DNA of 64,000 nt from Hydnum rufescens UP504 (GCA_014904985.1 MU129004.1:45170-109169); one strand, 5' to 3'. Positions 11,157-24,559 are shown, counted from the first letter of the stretch. A program made the numbers and translations. Notes: a model not told the origin generated them from the letters alone.

Positions 11157-12765
11157 CTAGTGTAGACGACGCAGCAAATAGTAATTGGTTAAACATATAA
11201 AAAGTAAAAATATTATGGCTCGTCCCAGGCCCCCCAACGCTGCAAATAAACGAGTGTCAATGACAACGTTCCCAAGGGCTGGGGCAAAGCTTACCTCCAC
11301 CTCTTCCCACCTTGCAAAATCTTGCATCGCTACTAAGGGAGGTGGTTCAAGCTTCCACTCTACCATTTCATCCGCATCATTAAATGTGTCGGATAGCGGG
11401 GCATCTTTCCGATACGCGTAATAATCCCACGGCCAGTACGACACGCTGAATTTTGGACACGCATGAATCAGTCATCAATGGTTCCATTTAAATAAGCATA
11501 CCTCGCACGGGGAACCAAGAGGATCTTCCCCATTTTCGCTTTCCATAAATCAACACTCATCAGGTAACTCTCGCTCGCCTTGTCGGTGGCGGACCGCGGG
11601 CTGCCGGACTCATCAGGATCATTCCTGGCTGTCCGGAATCGGATGTTGTGTGGTGGAAAGAATGCTGCTGCATTGAACACAGTCGCTCCGTTCCAGCATG
11701 AGAACACCTGCAGCGGAAGGTTTGCTAAAAAGCGTGCTCGGTCCTCGTCGTCATAGAGAAGGGGCTGTGAAAAAGGTTTCTCCTTTCCATCCTCAGGATC
11801 TGGGGCCCGAACATAGTATACCATGTCTTCCCATCGATAAAATGGTCTGCCATTCATGGTGCACATGAGTCCAAAACTTAATCTGGAAAAACAAAATTGG
11901 CATACCGACCACTCATGGTGCGCAGAACCCATCGGTCATAAACGACCTGTCCGCCCCACCCTCCCCAATCGACGGCACAAGCCTGATGCGCGCCTTGCTT
12001 ACGCTTCTGGTAGATCATTTCCACCATGTCGACAGCACAGTGGGCCACGTCGTTCATAAACATTACTTCGTCAAACGCGCGACTGCGCATTTCACGGGCC
12101 GCTGCTCCATTGTACAGAGGCTCCAGCGCCTTATTCCGCGCTCTAGCGAGAAAGGCGATGCGATAACCCTCCTCTTTATTAGGGATATCACTAGTGCCGA
12201 GGGTAATAATACGGTGCGGTGTGCCGATGGAATCAAGAAGTTCAGCCACTTGCAAAATAAGAGATAAAACGATCAGGTCAACATACACCTCCGCGGTCTG
12301 AGAACAGGAGATGCAGGACGTACTAAGGTTTAACAGTATTGGTGTTGTATCACTGCTTCCATTTTCGAAAATGGAAATATATACCTTTTGGGGTCCGAGA
12401 TGTTGCAACAAAACAGGAAGCTCCTGAAAGAAAGTGGGTAAAATGCGTTCATTCTCAAAAAAATTCATGGCTAAGAAGATATTGGATGTCGAATTGAGGA
12501 CTCCAGCGTAACGCTCGGTATGCCATGGTGTCCAATGACAATCGATGTGGTACTTTTCCGTGGAGATATCATACGCCGTCTGCTGGATGGCCTCCACAGC
12601 ATTGGGCGCCCTGAACTCCTTGACTCGGGCGTGAAGTTTGGTGATGTGAACCTTCGACCGAAAGAGAAGAGCAGTGATGATGAACGGGAGAAGCAAACAA
12701 CACAAGGCGCATCGTGATTTGAGCAAAGCCGAAGGAGACCTAGAAGACCACTTGAATAATTTCAA
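11157..12765 (-). CDS. GT69-family glycosyltransferase (CAP59-type, alpha-1,3-mannosyltransferase-like)
   Basis: Type II membrane enzyme of the Golgi/secretory path; CAP59 relatives act on capsule or cell-wall mannan glycans. The N terminus has a hydrophobic anchor (CALCCLLLPFIITALLF). The catalytic region carries FLAMNFFENERILPTF, VYISIFENGSSDTTP, the sequence FMNDVAHCAVDMVEMI with the acidic metal-binding site, and ACAVDWGGWG. Two introns were placed: 11847-11905 and 11446-11501. Both are GT-AG and join YDRWVLRTMSGR to PFYRWEDMVYY, and VPRA to SVSYWPWDYYAY, in frame. The blocks NDVAHC, WNGA and CAVDW are family hallmarks. The first open codon (12765) is TTG, so the true start is probably in a short upstream exon; the 3' end may also extend into the next open exon. 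The acceptor sugar is unknown. Confidence 0.8.
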
Positions 12766-15700
12766 ATCTTCAAATTAGACCACGTTAGGAGGAATCAAAA
12801 AAGCAAAGCTCTCACAAATCTGCGGTATGGACCTTGGGTCACTATTCCATCGAATCCACGGGGATCACTGAGAACTGATCGTATATCGCGAGAGCCCAGC
12901 GATATCAGTCCAAAAAAGTGGCCAGAGTCAATAAAAGAATACAGTCGCACATTTCACGATGACCATGAGCAGCCCAGAAGAGAGGTAGTCAATCCCAGGA
13001 GACCATATGGGGGCAACGGTCACAATTTCGTGAAGAAAACTAGACTGCGCGTTGTTTATTAGGATAGTCTTGGCCTTGGTTACCGCAAGGGAAGTTCCGA
13101 ACGCCAAGTCCTTTGCCGATATCATAATCATTTGGACAAACGCCTCCCCCTCCCTGGGTATTCCTCATGTTTGCCTCGCTAGGACTCAGTGGTCCTTATC
13201 GGGCTTTCGTCGATCGTTCCCGGTCGGCTGTATATCCTCGCCTACCTAATTTTCCTATCCGACCTCCAAAAGGCCTCTTATGTCCCGATCATTCGTGCCA
13301 CAATACAGAAGATTGCTCCCCCAGTCAGCTGGTCATGAAGCAGCAATGGCCTATTTAAGAAATTCGGCTCCAAGCACATTCTCGATCCGGATTGAATAAC
13401 GAACGTTCTTACTTGAACCCCTCTTATCGTTGTTGATCCGACATATTACGGACCTTGCGACCCGAGGTCTACACCCACAGGTTTTCAATAAGGTGTATGA
13501 ATACGTACTTACGAATGACCTTTGAGTGGGTTTTGAGCAAAAACCCATTAGATCTGTCGATGTCACGCGTCACAAATAATGGTAATTCACCTTTCTTACG
13601 ACTTCATCGAAGACGGTTTACTTATTAGTCTTACTTAGGTTGGTGACCGACTTACCCCCGACGACGTCTGGGAGACTATTTTGAACGTGGACATAATGAC
13701 TCGTGTCGTCGCTCATGCAGGTGCGAGAGCAGGGGCTGACCCTCGGACAGGCTCGTGGGAGAGCGCTCTCCCTCAACTGCGATTTCCCCTCACTCATGAC
13801 CTATGTCCACACACTGGACAAGTGTTAGGTCTAGTGTCAGGGGACATGAAGGCTGGTCAAGTGTGTAATTCCCTCGTTTCTCGAAAATAAGCCTCCTCGG
13901 CAACCTTCGATGACAAACATCTACACAACTTCAACGCCGTATGCTGCATGAGGGTCCTAGTGCGGACTATGCATATCTCAACAAGCTTCGCCAGAACAAG
14001 TTCGATGGATCGGGGAGGTGTGCTTTTGCAGAGTCTCGAACTTCCATGGCATGCACTGTTAAGTGACTCCCCACCACGACGCAAGAATGGGTGGGTCTAA
14101 ACGAAATGGAAAACTAGTTTCGAGACAGCGCAATGCAAAACATCCGAAACGTGGTGACTCTCGATGTTGCGATAATCGAACTATGCTCCCGCTCAGCTTC
14201 GTTGTGGCCTTAAGGGACATCCCATTCCGAGTTCTAATCCTTCCCAGATCGGCAGACTTTGCGCGACGGGGAATTCAACGGGCGGAGCAGGTAATTGTCC
14301 TAAATACTCAAAAGCTTCGTGGCCGAACTGGATTCATCGACCCTGCTATCTATGTGAATTATATATATCGTGGAGTTTATGATGGCCATCCAACGAGTAG
14401 GTTGGCTTGTTTGGCAAGCACCTGTTACGTGCCCCTCTGACTTTGAGAGCCCAGGAAATGAATTCACATCCGGGGAAATCACAAGCGTCCAAGCTCTATG
14501 GCGAGATTCACAGGAACTGCATCGAAGATCAAAAGTACGCCCTTCCTGTAAACGACGGGAATATGTCGTCCACGGATACTCGTTTCCGGCCTGCTTGAAA
14601 AGGGAAATTGGTCAGGGGATGTTGTGTCTGTGTACCTTCCCAGTCCTACGAATAAATCAAGACAGGTATCGTATTCCACTGCATTTAATTATCCGATTCT
14701 TATTACGAAACACTGTAGATGTTATATAGTGCTGTGCAGCGCTGGAATCGTCCACGTCGCCCAAATCTGCCTTGATGATACGTGCTACCCTTCTAATGGT
14801 CAGGACGGTATATTCAGCATTGTGTCAGGAGGGCGTCAAACACGGCAATTCGATGCATAGAAGTCAAATCCATCGATGGACCGAATACATCTAGTGCACC
14901 TGTTCATGACCGACAATTTCAATACTCGACTGATGATGATCGCTGTAGTTACTTGGCGTCACCCTCGGCCTGAAATATTTATATGCACAAGGCATTCCTC
15001 GTAGTAACATTATCTTTTTTGTATTCATTTTGAGGCAGCTAACACTTGATTTCCTCAGGAATCTGCGGGGCGTGTGTATTGTGTCTTCCGGCTTTTCTGA
15101 TGGATACTGCACACCGAATAGCGTGCTCGTCCCGGACAATAGAGATGCATGCTTGATATTTCTAGGAGCTCTCGAAGAAGGCTGCGGTGCATTCGTTGCA
15201 GTCGCTTTTGTGAACCTTGGCTCCATACGATGGATGGTTGAACTCGTTCGTCGGGATTGGCCTTCACGTCCAGCAATATCGCCCCAGGCACGCTAGACAC
15301 CGTCTCAACCTTTGTGATGAATGTCTGGGTTCCTCCCGTGAAGCACCTGTGGCTGGTGATATCGCAGAATCACTCCATGTCCACCAACAATTTGCGAGCT
15401 GACGGGCTCCGCCGAGTCTCCTCTAGTAGTCTAGTGATGGAAAAGTGGGGTGTGCAGTGCTGGCCTAAAGGCCAGTGTTGCCCACCTGGCTTAGACATTG
15501 TTGGAACTGGGGTGTCAATATGTACCCTGGTGCTGCTACAAACTGGTGTAATGATGGAGCCACCAGCAATTGGATGATGACTGGTGGTTCAAGAGGAACT
15601 AGTTCACAGGTATCAGCAACATCTGTGATATGTGACTCAATGCTGTGGTGAGTAAAGCTGTGTCTACACTCACAGGGACTCTAGAGCTTCTCTGGCACTG

Positions 15701-16054
15701 CCCACCATTTTTACTTCAGAGTGTTAGGTAGCCATCTGCAAATCAGCAAGTTCTCCACAGGTTGCCAATATCAGGGGCTGGGACTAAATAGATAGGGGCA
15801 GCATCTAAGTATTGAGGTTTCATGCTAGGTACCAGTGTACAATTACCCCATCCTGGACACAGAACTTGCTGTAATGTGATCCTTGAAAGTCAGCCATAGT
15901 TGCAGCCAGTGAAGGAAGTATTCACCATCCTTCCTACTGCATGGGAGAGGGAATTTCCTAGCCTCCAGATACTATAGTGAGGATGTCAATGCCAGTACAT
16001 ATAAAACAGTATTGGGTAATTTTTCCAATTGTCAACTGAAATGTTAGTTAAATG
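12766..16054. other. 3.3-kb stretch without a supported gene
   Basis: Many overlapping short frames on both strands (for example 14063-14440 and 14370-14729 plus, 14891-15226 and 15055-15300 minus) but no family signature, no consistent exon chain and no clear terminal repeats. The part 15430-16050 differs in base composition (CTGGT/CCAGT-rich) and directly abuts the 3' end of the NLR-like gene, so it may contain its 3' UTR or lost WD repeats. Confidence 0.35.
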
Positions 16055-19000
16055 TTACAAATCCCTCAAACCACTAGCATCTTCCCCTCTGCCAACTGGC
16101 CCCTGACACTGTGCCCACTCCATTCCACACTTAAGGTGCTGAAAATCAATCCGGGTATTGTTGGGATTTCCCATGGTGCGACAGTGAGGGTGCTCCAGGG
16201 ATGCACGGTATGCAGCAGGGACCCAGAGAATAAGGTCACCACTGGGGCCCAAAATCCATCCATCATCAAGTTCAAAGGGCGATGGTGGGAGTGGGAATAG
16301 ATGGACAGGGTATTGGAGAATGTGTTTGGAGTCTGCAGTGGGCAACCATGAAATTTTGACAGCTGTGTCCCAGGAGCAAGAAGCAATGTGCTTGCCATCA
16401 GGTGAAAAAGCAAGGCACTGGATACCACCATCATGCACCTCTGTTAGCTGGCGAATGCTCATACATGTCTCCACATTCCAGAGGTGTATAGGTCGATACC
16501 CGTGAGCCAGAAGCAATCTGCTTCACCATCAGGTGAGAAAGCAATGCACTCAATACTATCAGAGATGCCCCTGCATTGGCTGGCCAATCCTTGCCCTGTT
16601 CTCCACACTCCAGAGTTGTATGGTCTTGTCCTTGGAGCCAGAAGCAATCTGCTTCCCATCAGGTGAGAAAGCAATGGACTGGATACCATCATCATGCCCC
16701 TCCATTGGTTGGCCAATGCTTTCACCTGTTGCCACATTCCAGAGTTGTATGGTCTTGTCCCAGGAGCCAGAAGCAATCTGCTTGCCATCAGGTGAGAAAG
16801 CAATAGACATAATGGCAGCATCATGCCCCTGCATTGGCTGGCCAATCCTTGCACCTGTCTCCACATTCCAGAGTTGTATGGTCTTGTCCCAGGAACCAGA
16901 AGCAATCTGCTTCCCATCAGGTGAGAAAGCAATGGACCCAATGCCCAATTATGCCCATCCATTGGCTGACCAATCCTTTCACCTGTTGCCACATTCCAGA
17001 GTTGTACAGTTGCATCCTTTGAGCCAGAAGCAATCTGCTTGCCATCAGGTGAGAAAGCAATGGACTGGATGGCATCCCAATGCCCATCCATTGGCTGGCC
17101 AATCCTTGCACCTGTCTCCACATTCCAGAGTTGTATGGTCTGGTCCATCAGAGCCAGAAGCAATCTTCTTGCCATCAGGTGAGAAAGCAATGGACTTAAT
17201 GCCATACTTGTGCCCCTGCATTGGCTGGGCAATGCTTGCACCTGTCTCCACATTCCAGAGTCTCAATGGTGTGGTCCTGGGAGCCAGAAGCAATCTGCTT
17301 GCCATCAGGTGAGAAAGCAACAGGCCCAATGCATCACTGTGCCCCTGCATTGGCTGGCCAATCCTTGTACCTGTCTCCACATTCCAGAGTTGTATAGTTT
17401 TGTCCCATGAACCAGAGGCAATCTGTTTGCCATCAGGTGAGAAAGCAATGGACACAATGCCATCATCATGCCCCTGGATTGGCTGGCCAATGCTTGCACC
17501 TGTCTCCACACTCCAGAGTTGTATGGTCTTGTCCCAGGAGCCAGATGCAATCTGCTTGCCATCAGGTGAGAAAGCAATGGACTGCAATGATATCATCATG
17601 CCCCTTCATTGGCTGGCCAATCCTTCACACCCATGTCCACATTCCATAATTGTATGGTCTTGTCCACAGGAGGAGGAAGCAATCTGCTTGCCATCAGGTG
17701 AAAAAGCAATGGACAGGACAAAATCATCATGCCCCTGCATTGGTGGCCAATCCTTGCACCTGTCTCCACATTCCAGAGTTGTATGGTCTTATCTTCAGAG
17801 CCAGAAGCAATCTTCTTGCCATCAGGTGAGAAAGCAATGGACTGGATACCATCATCATGCCCCTCCATTGGCTGACCAATGCATGTGCCTGTCTCCACAT
17901 TCCAGAGTCGTATGGTCTTGTCCATGGAGCCAGAAGCAATCTGCTTGCCATCAGGTGAGAAGGCAATGGACAAGATGGCATCCATTATGCCCCTCCATTG
18001 GTTGGCCAATGGCTTGCACCTGTCTCTGCATTCCACAGTCGTATGTCCAAGGAGCTGGAAGCAATCTGCTTGCCATCAGGTGAGAAAGCAACAGACCATA
18101 CAGGTTCATGATGTCCTTCTAAGATCAGCATCATCTTTGGCCAATCCTGAAGTCGTCCCTCAGTGAGCTTTGCAACTCCAGGAAATGCACCTTGCCACTT
18201 CTGATATAGAAGGGATGATGCAGGAGCAAATGTCAGCCCAGAGAGGTAGATGTGAGGCATGCTGGTTGCAATAGCAGTGGCAAACATGGAGATGAATTGA
18301 ATGGCATCCTGTTTCAGTTCAACAAGGTCCACAGCAATCTGAGGAATGCATGTTAAGAGTCAGTCCACAACTGCAGCATGTACTCAAATTGGAGCCATGC
18401 CTACATGAGAGGCATGAAGAGAGGCTAATGCAATTTGAGGGGAGCTCTGTGTAAGGCTCATCACTTCCAACCAATGCAGGAAATCCTTCTGAAAGAATGA
18501 CTTCAAGTGTTTCTGGGCAAACTCGCTGCTAGATGTTGCAGACACATGAAAAGACCAGAATTGACAAGCATAGGATAGGTGATGAGGGATGTATTTTTCC
18601 ATGAGACCTCCAATGTTGGGGATGTCAACATTGCGAAGGAATGATGTTCGGGATTTGGCAGATATTGAAGGTCAAGGTCTGGTCCATTATGTGGAAGCAT
18701 GCCAGGGCCATGCACTGATTTGCTTCACTTGTGTGGATGTAGAAGTCTTGGTTATCCTTCCGGTCACCCAAGAAATCACGATAAGATGAGTGGAGAGGCA
18801 CAATTGGCTCGTGGTCACTGTGTGTACCACTAAGGAGCGAGGCAAGAGCCTTCACAATTCCTCGTTGTATCTCTATGTCATCTGGAGTGAGGATAGAATC
18901 GGGTGGAACTAGGTGCACAAGAGCATGCAATGATAAAGGCTCCCGAGCACTCATGATTCGGCCTAGGATTGATTTGACTCGTTGTACCGCCATCTCATCC

Positions 19001-21388
19001 GATGGATCGCAGTGCTCTTTCATCACGGTGCTATAGAGCCCATAGAGCCCTTTATCAGCAAGCAGCATCTTCTGAATCTGATCCCGTGGGTCGACACCAG
19101 CATAACGGCTGCGAATGAAGCGACAGGCAGTAGCAGCCCACTGAAAAGAAGTCCCAGCCCTGTCGATGAGCGCATCCAGTTGCCTCTGGTACTTCTCCAC
19201 ACGGAATTCATTCACGTCATGGAGCGCATGGTGTATATACTTCGCAATATCGCGCGAGGTCTGACGAGTCGGGATGTGGTCCACAAGCACGATCTCGACC
19301 GCGGGTGGCGCCTGATACTGTGCGCATCCTGCACTGCATCTTGAATATCGCCCTCGTCTCTCGACGTGACTACAACTCGAAGGCCCGCAGGGAATTCTGA
19401 GGCTCGCTTTGTTAGAATAGCCAGTGCGTCGGCACGAGCCGTAGCGTCCCCAGATTCGTCAAACGCGTCGATAAAAACGACGGTCTGCCCCACGGCCTTG
19501 TCATCCTCGAATGATGCAATGATAAAGTGCTCGAACTGCAATTTGCAGTTATCACTTCTTCGTATCGCAACGTCCTTCTTGGCGGCATTGATAAGGCGCT
19601 GCTTCCGGGAGTCATCGAGTTCGGCAAGATCTTGAGCGATTGTACTGAACAGGTTGGTCAGGTTTGCGCGGGGTTCATTTTTGTCAAAGCCATAGTATGC
19701 CCCCTTGCGTTCATGTTCAGAAATGCGTTTCGCGCATGAGCGAAGGATCGACGATTTCCCCGCACCCGCCGTGCCACACAACCAAAGCACACGAGACGAT
19801 TCGTTAAAGCTCAACGTCATTGGATTGCTCGCATCCGACAATGGCGTATCCGCTCCAAGAGCCCAACACACTATAGCGTCGATTATCTCTGTGCGCGTGC
19901 CTTCTAAGCATCCTTTATCCAGATCGTGATGCGCCTGCGAGGTGTAATTTAATTCGCTGAGCACTTGCAAGTCCCCTATGGAGCATCTCAGAACCTAGAT
20001 TTTCACCGAAGACGTAGAAGAGCACTTACGGAGTTCAGTCACGACATCTAAGACGCGATACGTAATGACCGAGCATTGTATGTTCGCATGGTCGATCAGA
20101 TTCCGTCGGAGATTCTCAAGAGTCGCCTTGAAGTCATCGATCCGTGCGTCCACAAGAGAAACCGTGTACTTCACAATGCGTTTGACTGCGGCCCACACTG
20201 ATCAGTCTTGAAGCAAAACATCTAAGATTCCACATACCGAGGGACTTGTCCCTGCCATAGTCCCGAATGAAATACGTGCACTCCATTACTTGATGCAGTA
20301 TTTGATTGATGATGTCTTGGTCCGTTTTCGACCGTTTCTTCAACTCCTCGCCTTCGTCGGCAAAGGAGCAGCTATCCTCCATAGTCTGGAGTAAACCCCT
20401 TACTCGGGCATCTCGGTCACTCTGGGCGATAACGATCTAATGAAACACCGGTCGGAGGGCATATCGATAAAAAACTTGACTCTAGTCTTACTTTGGACGC
20501 TGCTGAGACGACTCCCCATGCTAACTTAATCCAGGGGTGAACCTGTTTGTAAGTATTTCTTAGTGGTCGCAGGGCTCAGGCAATTCGGAATGAGACGTGC
20601 CTCGGCGACTGCATCACCAAGTTTCACAAGTGCGGTAAGGCGATCCAACAACGGCTGCCAAGCATTGGACTGGTCACTGATTGCTGCTGCAAGTGTGGTG
20701 CCAGCTTGAATGACCTGGTTGGCCTCGGCTAGTCCGGGACCTAGCTCCTGGGGAGCCGGGTTGGCACTGTCGACAGCCCCACTAGTGGATGCGAGAGAGG
20801 ATGCCACGCATATTGTCAATTCGCCGATTTTGTCGTTCCCATTGCTTTTCAAATCGAGGCGTATCTCTGTAGGGATAAAGAACGTGTGAGCATAGCACAC
20901 TCTGTTCACATAAACATGGGCAGGTTCACCTTTGTCTGTCGCGGAGGAGAGATCCAAAGTACACAACGCGACGATGAGCCCCGAATGTCCAAGGCGACGC
21001 TCGCGCAAATCGATAGCCACTCTGCAATCAGTAGCTCCTGGAATTACCGTGCTGCCGAGAGTGTGTGAATGCAGGGTGACGAAGGATGCGTGCGTGAAGG
21101 GCACGTACAACTCATCCCCGAAGGGATCCTTCCATGTCACGGCACCATGCGTTGCCTTGATGTACTCTGACTTTGGGGAACGAAGTCCAATGACGGTAGC
21201 AGGAGGCTGAATGGTGAAGTGAAGGCGATATCGTTTCGATGTACGTAGAAGATGGCTGTTACATCTTGCCTCTGTCGCGAGGGCCAAATAGGTTGGTTCG
21301 ATGCGAATTGCTCGTCAGTAAGTAGATGGCATACCTGAAATATACACTTTGCGCATGTCCGCTGGGTAAGCGGGTCTTTGGATGCCAT
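16055..21388 (-). CDS. NACHT-WD40 (NWD) NLR-like STAND protein; frame broken in the WD array
   Basis: Fungal STAND proteins of this type detect non-self and control heterokaryon incompatibility or related cell death. The N-terminal exon starts MASKDPLTQ at 21388. Residues about 20-140 look like a C2-type beta domain. A helical linker follows through several introns ([51 protein letters not shown]). The NACHT domain has GCLEGTR, Walker [10 protein letters not shown] (near 19,780) and Walker [13 protein letters not shown], then [12 protein letters not shown] winged-helix/linker part leads to [14 protein letters not shown] and 14 WD repeats ending near 16,330. One base shift near 18,630 and about eight in the WD array disrupt the frame. 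The N-terminal and NACHT exons read cleanly. Either the gene is decaying or repeats were mis-assembled. Family call is secure, functionality is not. Confidence 0.82.
16330..18110 (-). repeat. 14 near-identical tandem WD40 repeats, unit 129 bp
   Basis: On the minus strand each unit encodes about 43 residues of the type [15 protein letters not shown] followed by [19 protein letters not shown]. The SPDGK codons recur at plus-strand positions 16395, 16526, 16656, 16785, 16914, 17042, 17172, 17302, 17430, 17559, 17691, 17819, 17948 and 18073. The spacings are 131, 130, 129, 129, 128, 130, 130, 128, 129, 132, 128, 129 and 125. Spacings that are not a multiple of three mark net frame changes. DNA similarity between units is very high, which indicates recent amplification or gene conversion. 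Confidence 0.92.
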
Positions 21389-22990
21389 GATGTTCGAGAG
21401 AGCGCTCTAGTTGATGGATCACCCAGAGGTTTAAAGATGATAAGATGTCTTGTGAGTTGAGATCGACTAGGACCCGAGTAACGAGGAGGCGGAAATCAAT
21501 TTGCGACCACGAGACAATGGCCTCGTGGAGAGTTTTCGGGGTATTCCATCAAACTTGAACAATACTGCGTATTTGCTATTGCAGACGGTTAGCCACTGCC
21601 CCCAGTGTCGCTCACGCCTAGTCTGAATATCTGATCGGTCTGCATTTTGGGTCAAATCCTTGCCTGTCTGATTACAATTTGCTGACATGATGCTGGCCAG
21701 TTCAATATATCAATGTCGACAGGCGTCATTAGACTTGGGATCTGTCCTTTCCAGCGCCGCGGCATTCTATTTAGTGTTTGATATCTGCCTCTGCACTCTT
21801 CTCTCGAGCTGCTGCTGCAATTGTAGGTCTCTCCGACAAATCTGAATTCAGCGATGACAGGGGAGTAGACGAGAAGGGTTGACCCGACATCGTGGTTGTC
21901 ATTTTTTCATCAGGCTTCTGGCCGGTGTCGCCAGCTAATGTTATTGCCTCCATTTCGGTATGAATGATATTGTCGGCCAGTTGTTGAATCTACCCAGCCT
22001 CTTCATCCTCGAGCCAATGATGTGTGCGCCTCTCCGAAATCAATCGTCCGACGCTCTCATCGTACAATGCGCATCCCGACGCCTCCAAGGTTGATTTCGA
22101 GGTATTTGATCCACTTCCGAAGTACTTCTGAATGCGAGTGCCATACTTTTATAGCACGCTTGTGAACCACCTTTTCAAAGTTCTCGAGGTTTCTCATGCG
22201 CGACTGGCCTACGTATAACGAAGCATAGTGCGTGCTTCGTGGGGAGGTACACAACGCAAGAGACGGCCATAGTTAAGGGGTGTGCCACGAGGAGAACGAG
22301 ATCCCGGAGTATGAGACTGCAGGCGGACCATCGCGACAGGAGTTCCGCGCGTCCAACGACGGCGAGGAGAGATCGTGAGGGCAGCAAGGGGAGAATACGA
22401 ATCCAACTCTTCAGGTCTGTATGATCTATTCGACTTGGCCATTCGTTCGACGAACTTCGGGCTCCTGGCGATATATGGAACGAGCTAGCAATAGACGCCA
22501 TAAAACTGGAATAGACGCTGGATACAGTCGACACGCAACCAAGGACGAAATGAAAGGTATTTCCTACCGAGAAATACCGGAGAAAAATGTCGTATCAATT
22601 GGCCACGCTCGTCTACTCACAGTGGTTGCCGTAGTCTTCACAGCGAGTAACATTGAAGTGTATGTTCGGCATTTACCAGCCCACTGCGACCAGGCGACAT
22701 GCTTCAAGCGATTTTTCAATGATGTTCGTTGCCTCGCTCTATTAGCTACTGGAAAATACGGTGAACGACATGAAGATTAATAACGGAGCCGTGATAGGAG
22801 TCCAAGGGTCGATAAATAACAGAGAGAAGAACATGAGTAGGCCAGAACGACAGCGAAGCCAGAAGAACAGGAATGAGAAACCCATAGAAGCGAAACGAAG
22901 AGGCAAAACAGCGCAACGCGACGAAAGACAGGTACAGAGACACACAGTGAGCTTAGCAGACCCAGGCGAATGAACGATGGGGACGCGAGT
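21389..22990. other. No supported gene; upstream region of the NLR-like gene
   Basis: Short frames on both strands (22175-22534 minus, 22421-22780 plus) with no family signature. The right part, 22750-22990, is purine-rich on plus and is probably the 3' UTR of the neighbouring kinase gene. Confidence 0.35.
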
Positions 22991-24559
22991 CTAGCGCTTC
23001 CATGATGCCGGTGGTGGTGGAGCAGTACAGAGCGCAGGCGCAGGAACGTCCCGAGGAGCGAGCCCAGTAGGAGTCATATTGAAATAAGAAGCAGCCCCGT
23101 CATAATCCATTCTGTCGTCATTTCTGTTTGCGCCAGAGCTTTCGGAAGCTTTGCCGCCACGTTGATAGTATCCATCGTGGGGCGTCAGTACTGCTGCCGT
23201 GAAATAAGGATGCTTCATTGCGTCCGCCGCGCTTATTCGCAAGTTGGGATCGTACTTCAGCAGGGATTCGAGGAGGTCAAGTGCTGAATTTATCATTGAT
23301 ATTAGCGAATATGGGTGGGGGAATATGAGTGCGGACAGGGAGGCCATCGGTGGAGCTCCAAAAAAAAAAAACCAGATAGCCAGCTAGTGCTGGAAATATC
23401 ACTCACCAGGGTCACAAGCCATCGGTAAGACTTTCCGCAGCGGAATTTTCCCAAATTTCTGGAATTTCAAAGTCTGAACTATTTCGGGCTGAACACCAAA
23501 AGACAGAAGCACCAATCAGCAGCTCTCCGGCGCAAAAACAAAGGAACCAAGGCCAAGCTTACAGATTGAAAAGCGATAGACCGCAAGGTTCGGCTATCAG
23601 GAGTTCCCATAATCCTCATGATCGCGGTGAGTTGATCGTCGTTGGTCTTTCCGCGGAAAAGTGCAATGCCAGACAGCATTTCCGCAAAGATGCACCCACA
23701 CGACCACATGTCGATCGGAGGACCATAGCTTCTCGAGCCCATCAATACGTCCGGGGGTCTGTACCACAGTGTGACGACCTGTCGGTATATAATCACGCAG
23801 CGTCATCACCAATGAAAACCGAGCCGCGCGCATCTGCAATAACAAACAAACATTTCGCGCACCTCGCTGGAGTAGGAATTGACAGGTACGCCATACGCCC
23901 TCGCCAGCCCGAAATCTGCCAGCTTGAGCTCACCATATTTCGTCAGGAGGAGATTCTGTGGCTTGAGATCGCGGTGAAGAACGCGATTAGAATGGCAGTG
24001 CGCCACGCCGCGCAAGAGTTGATACATCAGATCCATAACAGTTTCACCGTCCATATGTCCTCTCCCGTCCGGGCCGCGGAACGAATCCATGTAGCGCTTG
24101 AGGTCCTGTTCACAGAGCTCGAAGACGAGGGTGAGTTTGTTGTCGGTATGAAGAACGTCGTGCAATTGGACAATGTTGGGGTGCTTCAATGCTTTCATGA
24201 GACTGATCTCCCGTATGGCGGTGCTGGGCGTACCCTCTTCCCGTTCGATGTTGATCTCCTTCAATGCTACGTATTCGCCCGTCACTGGATTACGGCCCTT
24301 GAAATGTTATGAGTAGCAGAACAAGGGTGTGAGCAAATCGAACAATTCAACAAGAGACAACCTGTTCAGATATTGCATGCGCGGGAGAAAATGGCATCCC
24401 CCTGCACGGAAAAAGAAGGGTATCCAGATGCGTCATGATCACCTTGAACACGGTTGCATACGTCCCTTCGCCTAGTTTCCCAAGGAGCTCATCTAACGGG
24501 TAGTGAAACGCACAAACATTGAGCAGGTTATGCAGGCCACAGCCGTGGCGCTCACACAT
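22991..24559 (-). CDS. PHO85: Cyclin-dependent kinase, PHO85 type
   Basis: CDK that in fungi links phosphate and nutrient state to the cell cycle through PCL cyclins. Kinase blocks in order on the minus strand: [13 protein letters not shown] (Gly loop), VALKEINIE (ATP lysine), the cyclin-binding helix with [49 protein letters not shown], and [19 protein letters not shown]. The C-terminal tail ends in PPPPASWKR at 22991. GEGTYATV is typical of the PHO85 branch. Introns interrupt at about 24,290-24,450, 23,780-23,840, 23,470-23,560 and others. The start is less sure: an ATG at 24559 followed by a 48-nt intron gives MCERHGC then [10 protein letters not shown], close to the usual short N terminus. 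The cyclin-domain gene at 41-43 kb could in principle serve a CDK of this class, but there is no direct evidence. Confidence 0.9.

Noticed and set aside
12766..16054. Possible retroelement or transposase remains
   Set aside because: No reverse-transcriptase, integrase or transposase motif and no paired terminal repeats could be read; left as unassigned.
16330..18110. Regular repeats resembling a CRISPR array
   Set aside because: Units are 129 bp with no unique spacers and encode WD40 repeats in a eukaryotic gene.
16533..18166. Long plus-strand ORFs rich in repeated Cys/His/Ser text
   Set aside because: They are the antisense of the WD40 array; the repeating pattern follows from the 129-bp unit, and the minus-strand reading has the real WD motifs.
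23566..24312. 248-codon plus-strand ORF over the kinase gene
   Set aside because: Antisense of a kinase with all catalytic motifs in order on the minus strand.
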